A DNA stretch of 64,000 nt, from NCBI RefSeq assembly GCF_025909975.1, contig NZ_JAPCIO010000005.1, positions 62,001 through 126,000 of the forward strand, in the 5' to 3' direction. The position numbers were made by a program, and so were the translations under genes. This document shows, piece by piece, positions 1-8,920 of this stretch (position 1 is the first letter of the stretch; every line of letters begins with the position of its first letter). The stretch is from Flavobacterium lacisediminis (GTDB lineage Bacteria > Bacteroidota > Bacteroidia > Flavobacteriales > Flavobacteriaceae). A model generated the notes under the pieces. It was not told where the DNA came from and did not search any database. It worked only from the letters and a program-made list of their open reading frames with translations.

Positions 1-1
1 A

Positions 2-703
2 CAACTTTCAAAAGCGTTATTTCCTATTGGTGAATTGACCAAACCTGAAGTTCGTGAAATAGCATCGAAATTGGATTTAATTACAGCCGAAAAGAAAGAT
101 TCTCAAGGACTTTGTTTTATAGGAAAAGTGCGCTTGCCTGAATTTTTACAACAAAAATTACAACCAAAAGAAGGAATAATTATTGATATTCCGGCAGAAG
201 CAGCAATATACCATCAAGAAAAACCACAATTCAATTCAGAAGAAGAAGCTTTTGCTTTTGAAGCTAAACGAATTGATTATTTGAAAGTACCAGGTAAGGT
301 AATGGGTAAGCATCAAGGAGCTCATTATTTTACAAAAGGGCAACGCAAAGGTTTAAATGTTGGAGGAACAAAAGAGCCTTTATTTATTATTGAAACCGAT
401 GTAGAAAAGAATATTGTATACACAGGGCAAGGAAACCAACATCCAGGTTTGTTTAAAAAAGCATTATTTATTGCAAACGATGAAGTACACTGGATAAGAG
501 AAGATTTAGCTTTAAAAGAGGGTCAGGAAATGGAGGTTATGGCAAGAATTCGTTATCGCCAGCCTCTTCAAAAAGCGACTTTATATCAATTTAAAGATGG
601 TATGTATGTGGTGTTTGAAAATCCACAATCTGCTATTACTGAAGGACAATTTGTTGCTTGGCATCTTAATGATGAAATTTTAGGAAGTGGTGTTATTGCT
701 TAA
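2..703 (+). CDS. mnmA: tRNA-specific 2-thiouridylase MnmA (5' end missing)
   Basis: The reading frame is open from the window edge, so this is the C-terminal part (about 233 residues) of a protein that is normally near 360-395 residues. MnmA adds sulfur to U34 of Lys, Glu and Gln tRNAs in the cytoplasm, using ATP and a persulfide relay. The visible part carries the motif GLCFIGK; its cysteine (about residue 38 of the fragment) matches the second catalytic, persulfide-forming cysteine of the family. Next come the family motifs [21 protein letters not shown] and, near the end, a small beta-barrel with [15 protein letters not shown]. The N-terminal PP-loop ATPase domain lies outside the window. 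The TTG at position 35 is internal and is not a start. Confidence 0.95.
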   Translation, partial: QLSKALFPIGELTKPEVREIASKLDLITAEKKDSQGLCFIGKVRLPEFLQQKLQPKEGIIIDIPAEAAIYHQEKPQFNSEEEAFAFEAKRIDYLKVPGKVMGKHQGAHYFTKGQRKGLNVGGTKEPLFIIETDVEKNIVYTGQGNQHPGLFKKALFIANDEVHWIREDLALKEGQEMEVMARIRYRQPLQKATLYQFKDGMYVVFENPQSAITEGQFVAWHLNDEILGSGVIA

Positions 704-735
704 AAAACAATTGTAGTTTCTTCAATAAAAATCAT

Positions 736-743
736 TAAATTTG
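736..743 (+). promoter_or_regulatory. Candidate -7 element (TAAATTTG) for the secreted subtilase
   Basis: TAAATTTG fits the Bacteroidota -7 consensus TAnnTTTG and ends 20 bases before the ATG of the subtilase gene. No clear TTTG lies 19 bases upstream, so the -33 half is weak. This octamer pattern is common by chance in AT-rich DNA. Confidence 0.4.
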
Positions 744-763
744 ATTTTGTAAACCCAAAGCAT

Positions 764-2380
764 ATGAAGAAACTACTACTTTTTACATTATTGATTTTCA
801 ATTTAAGTTTTTCTCAAGAAGACGCTTGGGTGTATTTTAATGATAAACCTGATGCCGCTTATTATTTAGCGAATCCTTTACAAATGTTATCTCAAAGAGC
901 ATTAGACAGAAGAACTGCTCAAGGTATTGCATTAGATAATACGGATGTTCCCATTGCTCAAACGTATATAGACCAAGTTACTGCTTCAACTGGAATTACA
1001 GTTATGGCTAAATCGAAATGGCTAAATGCACTTCATGTTAGAGGAACACAAGCTAATATTCAATTATTATCTGGTTTATTGTTTGTTAGTCATATTCAGT
1101 TTGCTAATGCTAGTTTGAATTCAAGGTCTTCAAATGAAATTCAAAAAGTTACTGAGATGAAATCGGTTAACAAACAATTAGAAGTTTTAGTTAATTTCAA
1201 TTATGGTGGTTCTTCCAATCAAATTCAAATGTTAAACGGACATTTGTTGCACCAACAGAATTATACAGGTCAAGGTAAAATGGTTGCTATTATGGATGCT
1301 GGTTTTCCTGGGGTAAATACCGCAAGTCCTTTTCAAAGATTACGAGATAATAACTTAATTTTAGGAGGTTATAATTTTCCTGATAGAAATACTTCAATTT
1401 ATACAAGAAATTCTCATGGAACTTCGGTTTTGTCTTGTATGGCGGGTTTTGTTGACAATCAATTAGTAGGTACTGCGCCTGATGCTCAATATTATCTATT
1501 CATTACTGAAGATGTAAATTCAGAAAATCCTGTTGAAGAATCTTATTGGGTAGAAGCTGCTGAAATGGCAGATAGTTTAGGAGTTGATGTAATTAATACT
1601 TCATTAGGTTATTTTGAATACGATAATCCAAATTATACCTATTCGTATTCAGATATGAACGGTATTAAAACATTTGCTGCAAGAGGTGCTGACAAAGCTT
1701 TTTCAAAAGGAATGATTTGCGTTACAAGCGCTGGGAATTCAGGAAATTCAGCAAATCCAAATATAGCAACACCAGCTGATGCAATTACAACATTAACGGT
1801 TGGTGCTGTAGATGCAACTGAAAATTATGTTTCTTTTAGTTCTATTGGACCATCATTTGATGGAAGAGTTAAACCCGATGTTTGCGCAAAAGGTGCTGGT
1901 TCAACCGTTAGTAATTCTTCAGGAAGTATAACAACTGCTAATGGAACTTCTTTTTCTAGTCCTATTTTAGCCGGAATGGTAACTACTTTTTGGTCAGCTG
2001 TTCCAAATATGACAAATGCTCAAATCGTTCAATTTGTAAAACAATCGGCTGATTTGTATAATAATCCAACCATTTATAAAGGATATGGAGTTCCCGATTT
2101 TCAATTGGCTTTAACCAATGCTTTATCCGCAAACAATTATGAAAATGATATTGTCTTATTGTTTCCAAATCCAGTTCAAGATAAATTAACTATTGTTTTT
2201 TCAGATGCAAATTTTTCTGGAAATCTTGTTTTATTTAATAATATTGGACAACAAGTGGGATCTTATGAAATTTCTGAAACAAATGCATCAGTTAATTTAG
2301 AAAATTTGGCATCAGGTTTGTATTTTTACCAATTGAAATTAGCAAATAAATCAACTCAAGGAAAATTATTGAAATTATAA
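764..2380 (+). CDS. Secreted subtilisin-like serine protease (S8) with T9SS sorting domain
   Basis: This is a 538-residue exported endopeptidase. Residues 1-17 form a signal peptide ending FSQ. The S8 catalytic triad is visible: Asp178 in MDAGFPG, His218 in NSHGTSV and Ser396 in NGTSFSSP, with the oxyanion-hole region SAGNSGN between them. Residues 20-140 look like a propeptide. From about residue 460, LFPNPVQDKLTI followed by LASGLYFYQL is the classic type A T9SS C-terminal sorting domain, so the protein should cross the outer membrane by the type IX system and be released or anchored at the surface. It lies 60 bases after mnmA and only 3 bases before the nitronate monooxygenase-like gene, so it may be co-transcribed with the latter. 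The substrate is unknown. Confidence 0.92.
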   Translation: MKKLLLFTLLIFNLSFSQEDAWVYFNDKPDAAYYLANPLQMLSQRALDRRTAQGIALDNTDVPIAQTYIDQVTASTGITVMAKSKWLNALHVRGTQANIQLLSGLLFVSHIQFANASLNSRSSNEIQKVTEMKSVNKQLEVLVNFNYGGSSNQIQMLNGHLLHQQNYTGQGKMVAIMDAGFPGVNTASPFQRLRDNNLILGGYNFPDRNTSIYTRNSHGTSVLSCMAGFVDNQLVGTAPDAQYYLFITEDVNSENPVEESYWVEAAEMADSLGVDVINTSLGYFEYDNPNYTYSYSDMNGIKTFAARGADKAFSKGMICVTSAGNSGNSANPNIATPADAITTLTVGAVDATENYVSFSSIGPSFDGRVKPDVCAKGAGSTVSNSSGSITTANGTSFSSPILAGMVTTFWSAVPNMTNAQIVQFVKQSADLYNNPTIYKGYGVPDFQLALTNALSANNYENDIVLLFPNPVQDKLTIVFSDANFSGNLVLFNNIGQQVGSYEISETNASVNLENLASGLYFYQLKLANKSTQGKLLKL

Positions 2381-2383
2381 TTA

Positions 2384-3328
2384 ATGAATAAAATTACCCA
2401 ACTCTTCAATATAAAATACCCAATTATCCAAGGAGGAATGATTTGGAACAGTGGTTATAAACTGGCAAGTGCCGTAAGTAACGCTGGTGGTTTAGGATTA
2501 ATTGGTGCTGGTTCTATGTATCCAGAAGTGTTAAGAGAACATATTCAAAAATGTAAAAAGGCAACCGATAAACCTTTTGGAGTAAATGTTCCAATGTTAT
2601 ATCCAAACATTGAAGAAATCATGCAAATTCTGAAAGAAGAAGGCGTTAAAATCGTTTTTACTTCAGCAGGAAATCCAAAAACTTGGACTCCGTTTTTAAA
2701 AGAAAATGGCATAACTGTTGTACATGTAGTAAGTAGTTCTAAGTTCGCTTTAAAAGCACAAGAAGCTGGAGTAGATGCTGTAGTTGCTGAAGGTTTTGAA
2801 GCAGGTGGACACAACGGAAGAGAAGAAACAACAACGTTAACCTTAATTCCAATGGTACGCGAACAAATTTCAATTCCACTTATTGCTGCAGGAGGAATTG
2901 CAACAGGAAGGGGAATGCTAGCCGCTATGACTTTAGGTGCCGATGGCGTTCAAATGGGAAGTCGTTTTGCTGCTTCAACTGAAAGTTCTGCACATGATGA
3001 GTTCAAAAGAACAATTGTGGAAACAGGAGAAGGAGATACGCAATTAACATTAAAAGAATTGGCTCCGGTTCGACTTATCAAAAATAAATTCTATAATGAT
3101 GTTCAGGAATTGTACGCTAAATGTCCATCAAAACAAGATTTAGAAGCATTATTAGGAAAAAGAAGAGCAAAAAGAGGTATGTTTGAAGGCGATTTAGTCG
3201 AAGGAGAATTGGAAATTGGTCAGATTGCCGGATTAATTCACGATATTTTGCCTGTTGAAACTATTGTTGATAATATCATAACGGAATTTAACGCTGCTAG
3301 AAAAGAGGTAACTACCTTTGAATTTTAA
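2384..3328 (+). CDS. Nitronate monooxygenase / FabK-like FMN-dependent TIM-barrel oxidoreductase
   Basis: A 314-residue flavoprotein of the 2-nitropropane dioxygenase superfamily. It opens with the signature PIIQGGMIW. AGGHNGR contains His143, the position of the catalytic histidine in nitronate monooxygenases and in FabK. The phosphate-binding loop AAGGIATGRG is followed by LGADGVQMGSRF, which holds FMN. Members oxidise alkyl nitronates such as propionate 3-nitronate, or (FabK) reduce enoyl-ACP. A dedicated enoyl-ACP reductase, FabV, is encoded at 28 kb, so a detoxifying nitronate monooxygenase is the more likely role here, but sequence alone does not settle it. It begins 3 bases after the protease stop and is followed closely by a small exported protein. 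Confidence 0.85.
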   Translation: MNKITQLFNIKYPIIQGGMIWNSGYKLASAVSNAGGLGLIGAGSMYPEVLREHIQKCKKATDKPFGVNVPMLYPNIEEIMQILKEEGVKIVFTSAGNPKTWTPFLKENGITVVHVVSSSKFALKAQEAGVDAVVAEGFEAGGHNGREETTTLTLIPMVREQISIPLIAAGGIATGRGMLAAMTLGADGVQMGSRFAASTESSAHDEFKRTIVETGEGDTQLTLKELAPVRLIKNKFYNDVQELYAKCPSKQDLEALLGKRRAKRGMFEGDLVEGELEIGQIAGLIHDILPVETIVDNIITEFNAARKEVTTFEF

Positions 3329-3340
3329 TATAACAACGAA

Positions 3341-3769
3341 ATGAAGAGTTTAAAATACATACTATTGTTTTTGTTTTTTGCATCGGTTACTACTTATGCT
3401 CAAAAATTTAATTTCAAAACTTCTGGATATATGGTAAGCCAGAAAGACAAAAAAGGAAATTGGAGCGATTGGTCGAAATTGCAAAAATCAGAAATGACTG
3501 TCCTTTTGGACATGGAAAGTCACCGAATTGTAGTTTATTCAGAAGTACTTCAGCTGTTTTCTATTATGAAATATGGAAATCAAGAAACGATTGGAGACGA
3601 CGATGTAGTTAAATTCAATTGTGTGGATAACAATGGAGTAGAATGTGTTTTAACTATTTACACCAGAAAGAAACAAGGAGGCAGAAATCAATTGTATATT
3701 ACATACGAAGACATGATTATTGCTTACAATATGACGGTTCTTGAAGATAAACCTGCAAAGAAGAAATAA
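3341..3769 (+). CDS. Small exported protein of unknown function
   Basis: A 142-residue protein I do not recognise. Residues 1-20 (MKSLKYILLFLFFASVTTYA, cut before Q) are a clear Sec signal peptide. The remainder is a compact, mixed-charge chain with repeated aromatic and hydrophobic alternation, suggesting a small beta-rich periplasmic domain, and it ends in a lysine cluster. There is no lipobox and no transmembrane segment after the signal. It lies 12 bases downstream of the nitronate monooxygenase-like gene and is followed by a strong terminator, so it is probably the last gene of that transcript. Confidence 0.75.
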   Translation: MKSLKYILLFLFFASVTTYAQKFNFKTSGYMVSQKDKKGNWSDWSKLQKSEMTVLLDMESHRIVVYSEVLQLFSIMKYGNQETIGDDDVVKFNCVDNNGVECVLTIYTRKKQGGRNQLYITYEDMIIAYNMTVLEDKPAKKK

Positions 3770-3784
3770 GTTTAAATTATAATT

Positions 3785-3825
3785 AAAATGACTTTTTATT
3801 GAATGCAATAGAAAGTCATTTTTTT
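3785..3825 (+). terminator. Rho-independent terminator
   Basis: AAAATGACTTT and AAAGTCATTTT form an inverted repeat around a roughly 16-base loop, followed by a T run. It ends the transcript that carries the protease, flavoprotein and small exported protein. Confidence 0.75.
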
Positions 3826-3856
3826 ATTTATTAACATTCCATTTACATCAAAAACG

Positions 3857-3864
3857 TACTTTTG
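3857..3864 (+). promoter_or_regulatory. Candidate -7 element (TACTTTTG) for pafA
   Basis: TACTTTTG matches TAnnTTTG and ends 17 bases before the pafA ATG, which would give a leader of about 10-12 bases. It stands just after a terminator, as expected for a new transcription unit. The -33 half is not clear. Confidence 0.5.
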
Positions 3865-3881
3865 TATAAAATAGTTTTAAA

Positions 3882-5492
3882 ATGAAAAAAGCCTTAGCCT
3901 TGTTAGTTGTTCTAGTTTCTTTTACAGGAACTGCGCAAGATAAACCAAAATTAGTAGTAGGAATCGTAGTAGATCAAATGAAAATGGAGTACTTATACCG
4001 TTTTTCAAGCGACTTTTCAGAAAATGGTTTCAAACGATTAATGAAAGAAGGATATACTTTTCATAACACACATTACAATTATATGCCAACCTATACGGCA
4101 CCTGGACACGCTTCTATTTATACTGGAACAACACCGGCGGTTCACGGAATTGTAGGTAACGAATGGTTCAATAAAGCTACAGGAAAAGAAGTATATTGTA
4201 CCGATGACGAAACGGTTTCAACTATTGGTGATGATTCTAAAAAAGAAGGAAAAATGTCGCCAAGAAACTTGCAAAGTTCTACCATTACTGATGAATTGAA
4301 ACTTTCAACTAATTTCAAAGGAAAAGTAATTGGGATGAGTATTAAAGATAGAGGTGCAATTCTTCCAGCTGGACATTTTGCGGATTGGGCTTTTTGGTAT
4401 AGTAAAACCGGAGCTTTTATTTCAAGTACGTATTACGGAGAAAAACTTCCAGATTGGGCAACGCTATTTAATGCTGAGAAAAATTATTTAAAATACGTAA
4501 CCAAAGGTTGGGATTTACTAAAACCAAAAGAAACGTACAACGAAAGCTTAACCGATAACAATCCATACGAAGGTAAATTGTATAAAAAAGCGCCGTTTAT
4601 GCCATACAATTTACAAGATATGTATGATGCAAATGATGCTGGAATTCTACGTTCAACGCCTTATGGAAATAATTTATTAGCTGATTTTGCTAAAAAAGCC
4701 ATCGAAAGCGAAAATTTAGGAAAAGATAATATTACCGATTTCTTAGCCGTAAGTTTCTCTTCAACTGATTACATCGGACACGTTTTAGGTCCTCGTTCTA
4801 TCGAATTACAAGACACTTATTTGCGTTTGGACGAAACTATTGCTGATTTCTTAGCTTACTTAGACAAAACCGTTGGAAAAGGAAATTACTTGGTTTTCTT
4901 AACAGCAGATCACGCTGGAGCGGAAAACGTAACCTATTTGAAAGATAATAAATACAAAGTAGATAACATCAATTACAAAAACATTCAAAAAGAGTTGAAG
5001 GAATTTTCAGAAGCTACCTTTGGAGAAAACTTAGTATTGGATTATTCTAATTATAACCTATTTTTTGATAAAGCAAAAGTAAAAGCAAAAGGCTTGAATT
5101 TACAAGAAGTAAAACAAACCTTCAAAGATTATTTGCACAAACAAGATTACATCAAGCGTGTTTACACTGAAGAAGAAATCACCAACGGAAATCCAAGTGA
5201 TTACTATTTAGACTTCATCACTAAAGGATATGACCCAACACAAAACGGGGAACTTATCATGATTTTTAAACCAGGTTATGTAGAATATTCTTCAACAGGA
5301 ACAACGCATGGTTCGCCTTATTCTTATGATACGCATGTACCCTTAATTTTCTTTGGTTGGAACATCAAAAAAGGACAAACCCACGATAGAAAAGAAATCA
5401 CACAAATTGCTCCAACAGTTACCCAAATGCTGAAAATTACCATGCCAAATAGTTCTGATGGTAAGGTTTTATTGGAGGTTTTGGATAAGTAA
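3882..5492 (+). CDS. pafA: Alkaline phosphatase PafA
   Basis: A 536-residue periplasmic phosphomonoesterase of the alkaline phosphatase superfamily that releases phosphate from many organic phosphates. Residues 1-18 are a signal peptide. Metal and catalytic residues are visible in family order: Asp31 in VVDQMK; the nucleophile Thr72 in YTAPGHAS, where PhoA-type enzymes have Ser; Asp296 and His300 in STDYIGH; Asp343-His344 in TADHAG; and His476 in TTHGSPY. The Thr nucleophile marks the PafA type, first described from Elizabethkingia and shown to be widespread in Flavobacterium, where expression need not depend on phosphate starvation. It has its own candidate promoter. A gene of unknown function follows after 3 bases. 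Confidence 0.93.
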   Translation: MKKALALLVVLVSFTGTAQDKPKLVVGIVVDQMKMEYLYRFSSDFSENGFKRLMKEGYTFHNTHYNYMPTYTAPGHASIYTGTTPAVHGIVGNEWFNKATGKEVYCTDDETVSTIGDDSKKEGKMSPRNLQSSTITDELKLSTNFKGKVIGMSIKDRGAILPAGHFADWAFWYSKTGAFISSTYYGEKLPDWATLFNAEKNYLKYVTKGWDLLKPKETYNESLTDNNPYEGKLYKKAPFMPYNLQDMYDANDAGILRSTPYGNNLLADFAKKAIESENLGKDNITDFLAVSFSSTDYIGHVLGPRSIELQDTYLRLDETIADFLAYLDKTVGKGNYLVFLTADHAGAENVTYLKDNKYKVDNINYKNIQKELKEFSEATFGENLVLDYSNYNLFFDKAKVKAKGLNLQEVKQTFKDYLHKQDYIKRVYTEEEITNGNPSDYYLDFITKGYDPTQNGELIMIFKPGYVEYSSTGTTHGSPYSYDTHVPLIFFGWNIKKGQTHDRKEITQIAPTVTQMLKITMPNSSDGKVLLEVLDK

Positions 5493-5495
5493 TTT

Positions 5496-6113
5496 ATGAA
5501 AGCTGATTTAAACGGAACTTGGTTGTTTGTTAAAACAGGAGGTGATTACGGGAAAACAGATTTAATTGAATTTGATAATGATGATATTCTTCATTTTACT
5601 TTAGAAAGAAGTGATGATTTGTTTCTCCATAAAGTGAGAAATCAACTTTGGAATGAAAAGCTAAATGAAGAGGATTTTAAATTTCTGAATCCAAACAGAA
5701 TTAGATTATTTAGAAAAGGAATTAAAAGAGCTGTTAGTAATTTTAATGAAGCATCTACTTCAACAGAATGCATATTTGAATTAGATTATGAGAGATTGTT
5801 TCCAACTCAAACGGATTTATCAGAAGAAGAAATACAACTTTTGAAATTCGATTTTTCCTGGAATAATAATAAAAAGATTATTGTTTTTAATGATATATTA
5901 GATTCTCGTGTAATTCAAGAACTCAATAAAAGCATGAATAGAATTGGAAGTAGAATCCTATTAGAGAGATTTAATGAAACACTATTTCTTTCATTTTATG
6001 ATGATATTTATGTAGATTTTCAAATACCAATTAAATATGTTGATTCTGAAATTATGGTTCTTTATGGATTTCCAAATGAACCTTATGAAGTAACTTGTAC
6101 TGTTAAAAAATAA
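5496..6113 (+). CDS. Uncharacterised cytoplasmic protein downstream of pafA
   Basis: A 205-residue protein that I do not recognise. There is no signal peptide, lipobox or membrane segment. The chain is acidic and rich in Asp, Asn and Phe, opening with NGTWLFVKTGG, which resembles the first strand of lipocalin-like beta-barrel proteins; that resemblance is only an impression. The start lies 3 bases after the pafA stop, so the two are probably co-transcribed. A convergent terminator follows. The gene is AT-rich and uses codons like its neighbours, with no sign of decay. Confidence 0.7.
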   Translation: MKADLNGTWLFVKTGGDYGKTDLIEFDNDDILHFTLERSDDLFLHKVRNQLWNEKLNEEDFKFLNPNRIRLFRKGIKRAVSNFNEASTSTECIFELDYERLFPTQTDLSEEEIQLLKFDFSWNNNKKIIVFNDILDSRVIQELNKSMNRIGSRILLERFNETLFLSFYDDIYVDFQIPIKYVDSEIMVLYGFPNEPYEVTCTVKK

Positions 6114-6146
6114 AAACCCGAATAAATAATCAATCCGGGCTTTTCT
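6113..6146. terminator. Probable bidirectional terminator between convergent genes
   Basis: AACCCG and CGGGCTT face each other across a roughly 15-base loop with T on the right and A on the left, between the ends of the (+) unknown gene and (-) lysA. The stem is short (four GC pairs plus flanks with one mismatch), so this is less certain than the other terminators. Confidence 0.45.
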
Positions 6147-6162
6147 TTACTTAACAAAAAAA

Positions 6163-7368
6163 CTAAATTTCAATCATTATTTGATTTCTCAAAATATCAT
6201 CAAACGTTTCGCGTTCTCTGATTAAGTGACCTTTTCCGTCTTTCCATAGTACTTCGGCTGGTTTTAGTCGTGAGTTGTAGTTAGATGCCATTGAAAAGCA
6301 ATAAGCACCCGCATTTCGGAAACATAAAATATCACCTTCGTGAATTTCTGTTATTCTTCGGTTGCTAGCAAAAGTGTCGGTTTCGCAAATATAACCTACT
6401 ACCGAATAGTAACGTTCTTTCCCTTTTGGGTTAGATATATTTTCAATATGATGTTGCGCACCATATAACATCGGACGAATCAAATGATTGAATCCAGAAT
6501 CAATTCCAGCAAAAACTGTCGAAGTAGTTTGTTTTACTACATTTACTTTTGCTAGGAAATAACCAGCTTCGCTTACCAAGAATTTTCCGGGCTCAAAAGC
6601 TAAAGTTAATGGGCGACCATATTCTTTTTCGAAAGCTATAAAGCGTTTTGTTAGTTTTCTTCCGAATTCTTCTATATTAGTTTCAATATCACCTTTTTTG
6701 TAAGGAACTTTGAATCCGCTTCCAAAATCGATAAAATCTAATGCTGGAAAATTTTTAGCAGTTTCGAATAGGATTTCAGCTGCATATAAAAACACTTCCA
6801 CATCTAAAATATCAGAACCGGTATGCATGTGAATGCCATTGATGTGCATTTTCGTATTTTCAATAATTCTCAAAATATGAGGCAATTGATGAATCGAAAT
6901 CCCGAATTTACTATCAATATGTCCCACTGAAATATTCGCATTTCCACCCGCCATAACATGTGGGTTGATTCGAATACAAACAGGAATGTTTGGATGTTTT
7001 GTTCCAAATTGCTCCAATATCGATAAATTATCAATGTTGATTTGAACCCCTAAAGCCGCTACTTCTTCAATTTCTTCCATCGAAACACCATTAGGAGTGT
7101 AAATAATGTCTTTTGGGTCAACACCTGCATGTAATCCCAGTTGCACTTCTTGTAAAGAAACAGTATCCAATCCAGAACCTAAACTTTTTAAGTATTTCAA
7201 AACAGAAACATTCGATAATGCTTTAACGGCATAATGCACCTTAAAACGTTCTACTTTGCTAAATGCATTTTGTAATCGGTTGTATTGAAAGGCAATTTTT
7301 TCCGCATCATATACATATAACGGACTTCCAAATTCTGTTGCTAATTGTTGTAATACTTCTGGTTTCAT
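6163..7368 (-). CDS. lysA: Diaminopimelate decarboxylase LysA
   Basis: A 401-residue PLP enzyme of the alanine-racemase fold (group IV decarboxylases) that converts meso-diaminopimelate to L-lysine, the last step of lysine synthesis. Lys49 in HYAVKALSN is the PLP Schiff-base residue. HMHTGSD and the Gly-rich FGSGFKV are family motifs, EPGKFLV binds the substrate/PLP phosphate region, CETD supplies the catalytic cysteine from the partner subunit, and GAYCFSMAS closes the active site. dapA, the first committed step of the same pathway, is at 22 kb. It is monocistronic with a well-formed promoter and is divergent from sucC. Confidence 0.95.
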   Translation of the reverse strand: MKPEVLQQLATEFGSPLYVYDAEKIAFQYNRLQNAFSKVERFKVHYAVKALSNVSVLKYLKSLGSGLDTVSLQEVQLGLHAGVDPKDIIYTPNGVSMEEIEEVAALGVQINIDNLSILEQFGTKHPNIPVCIRINPHVMAGGNANISVGHIDSKFGISIHQLPHILRIIENTKMHINGIHMHTGSDILDVEVFLYAAEILFETAKNFPALDFIDFGSGFKVPYKKGDIETNIEEFGRKLTKRFIAFEKEYGRPLTLAFEPGKFLVSEAGYFLAKVNVVKQTTSTVFAGIDSGFNHLIRPMLYGAQHHIENISNPKGKERYYSVVGYICETDTFASNRRITEIHEGDILCFRNAGAYCFSMASNYNSRLKPAEVLWKDGKGHLIRERETFDDILRNQIMIEI

Positions 7369-7385
7369 TGTTATTTAATTTGATG

Positions 7386-7415
7386 CAAAAGTAAATCAAT
7401 ATTAATTCAATGCAA
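7386..7415 (-). promoter_or_regulatory. lysA promoter, TTG-N19-TACTTTTG
   Basis: On the minus strand TTG (7413-7415) is followed after exactly 19 bases by TACTTTTG (7386-7393). This is the canonical Bacteroidota -33/-7 arrangement, 17 bases ahead of the lysA ATG. Confidence 0.7.
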
Positions 7416-7536
7416 TTTTTAAAACAATTATTAACAAAAAATAACAAAATGTTTTATTTATAACATTTGAAAATATTTTATCTTGCACTTTTAATAAGAA
7501 TATGTATATCAAATTCCCAAATTAAACGAAAAAAAG

Positions 7537-7568
7537 TTAGTCCATTAAAAATTACTTTGCTATTTTTG
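7537..7568 (+). promoter_or_regulatory. Candidate sucC promoter
   Basis: TATTTTTG (7561-7568) fits the -7 consensus; TTAG (7537-7540) lies 20 bases upstream as a weak -33. It falls inside the open frame upstream of sucC, which argues that translation starts at 7605 and not at an earlier codon. Confidence 0.5.
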
Positions 7569-7604
7569 TGGCACTTTTTTAAACAAGATAAACGCATAAC
7601 AATT

Positions 7605-8798
7605 ATGAACATACACGAATATCAGGGTAAAGAAATCCTAGCTAGTTATGGAGTACGTGTTCAACGTGGTATTGTTGCAAACAATCCAGTTGAGGCGGTA
7701 GCTGCAGCAAAACAATTAACTACAGAAACAGGTACAAGTTGGTACGTAGTAAAAGCACAAATCCATGCTGGAGGTAGAGGAAAAGGTGGAGGAGTTAAGT
7801 TAGCTAAAAACTTAGACCAAGTAACTGAAATTTCTGAGCAAATCATCGGAATGCAGTTAATTACACCACAAACTCCACCAGAAGGAAAAACAGTTCACAA
7901 AGTTTTAATTGCTGAAGATGTTTATTATCCTGGTGAAAGCGAAACTTCTGAATTCTATGTTTCTGTTTTATTAAACAGAGCTACTGGACGTAATATGATT
8001 ATGTATTCTACAGAAGGTGGAATGGATATCGAAGAAGTTGCTGAGCACACACCACACTTAATCTTTACAGAAGAAATTGATCCAGCTTACGGATTACAAG
8101 GTTTCCAAGCTAGAAAAATTGCTTTCAATTTAGGTTTATCTGGAGATGCTTTCAAAGAAATGGTGAAATTTATCGATGCTTTATACAAAGCGTATATCGG
8201 TTCTGATTCATCAATGTTTGAAATCAACCCTGTATTAAAAACATCTGACAATAAAATCTTAGCAGTTGATGCTAAAGTAAATATCGACGATAACGCTTTA
8301 TTCAGACAAGCAAAATATGCTGAGATGAGAGACGTTAGAGAAGAAAATCCAATCGAAGTAGAAGCTAAAGAAGTAGGATTAAACTACGTAGATTTAGATG
8401 GAACTGTAGGTTGTATGGTAAACGGAGCTGGTTTAGCAATGGCTACTATGGATTTAATTAAGTATGCAGGTTTTGAACCAGCTAACTTCTTAGACGTAGG
8501 TGGAACTGCTGATGCAAAACGTGTTGAAACGGCTTTCCGTATTATCTTAAAAGATCCAAACGTAAAAGCTATTTTAATTAACATTTTTGGTGGAATCGTT
8601 CGTTGTGACCGTGTTGCTCAAGGTGTTGTAGATGCTTACAAAAACATGGGTGACGCTATTACAGTGCCAATCATCGTTCGTTTACAAGGAACAAATGCAG
8701 AAATTGCTAAAGAATTAATCGATAATTCAGGTATGCCAATTTTATCGGCAGTTCAATTCCAAGAAGCAGCTGACCAAGTTAAAGCAGCTTTATCTTAA
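7605..8798 (+). CDS. sucC: Succinyl-CoA synthetase beta subunit (ADP-forming)
   Basis: A 397-residue TCA-cycle enzyme subunit that pairs with SucD to make succinate and ATP from succinyl-CoA. The start at 7605 gives the family N-terminus NIHEYQGKE; the frame stays open upstream to 7467, but that part holds the promoter and has no homology. The ATP-grasp domain (about 1-240) includes VVKAQIHAGGRGKGGG, and the C-terminal CoA-ligase-like domain has GLAMATMD, LDVGGTA and INIFGGIVRCD. sucD is not adjacent; nadC follows after a terminator, so the two subunits are transcribed separately here. Confidence 0.96.
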   Translation: MNIHEYQGKEILASYGVRVQRGIVANNPVEAVAAAKQLTTETGTSWYVVKAQIHAGGRGKGGGVKLAKNLDQVTEISEQIIGMQLITPQTPPEGKTVHKVLIAEDVYYPGESETSEFYVSVLLNRATGRNMIMYSTEGGMDIEEVAEHTPHLIFTEEIDPAYGLQGFQARKIAFNLGLSGDAFKEMVKFIDALYKAYIGSDSSMFEINPVLKTSDNKILAVDAKVNIDDNALFRQAKYAEMRDVREENPIEVEAKEVGLNYVDLDGTVGCMVNGAGLAMATMDLIKYAGFEPANFLDVGGTADAKRVETAFRIILKDPNVKAILINIFGGIVRCDRVAQGVVDAYKNMGDAITVPIIVRLQGTNAEIAKELIDNSGMPILSAVQFQEAADQVKAALS

Positions 8799-8821
8799 TC
8801 GAATTTTAAATTCAATCATAA

Positions 8822-8852
8822 AGAAACTCTCAGATTTATCTGGGAGTTTTTT
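8822..8852 (+). terminator. Rho-independent terminator after sucC
   Basis: AAACTCTCAGA, loop TTTA, then TCTGGGAGTTT and a T run. The stem is 11 bp with one G-U pair. Confidence 0.85.
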
Positions 8853-8920
8853 GTTTTTACAGGCTCAATATTTTTTAAACTTCAAAGGATTTCTTACATT
8901 AGCAATTCAATTTACAAACC

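Noticed and set aside
2384..3328. FabK enoyl-ACP reductase as the sole assignment
   Set aside because: Motifs are shared by FabK and nitronate monooxygenases; FabV is present at 28 kb, so a FabK role is not needed.
7467..7604. Upstream extension of sucC giving a 443-residue protein
   Set aside because: The extension contains a -7 promoter element and no family homology; SucC starts with NIHEYQGKE at 7605.
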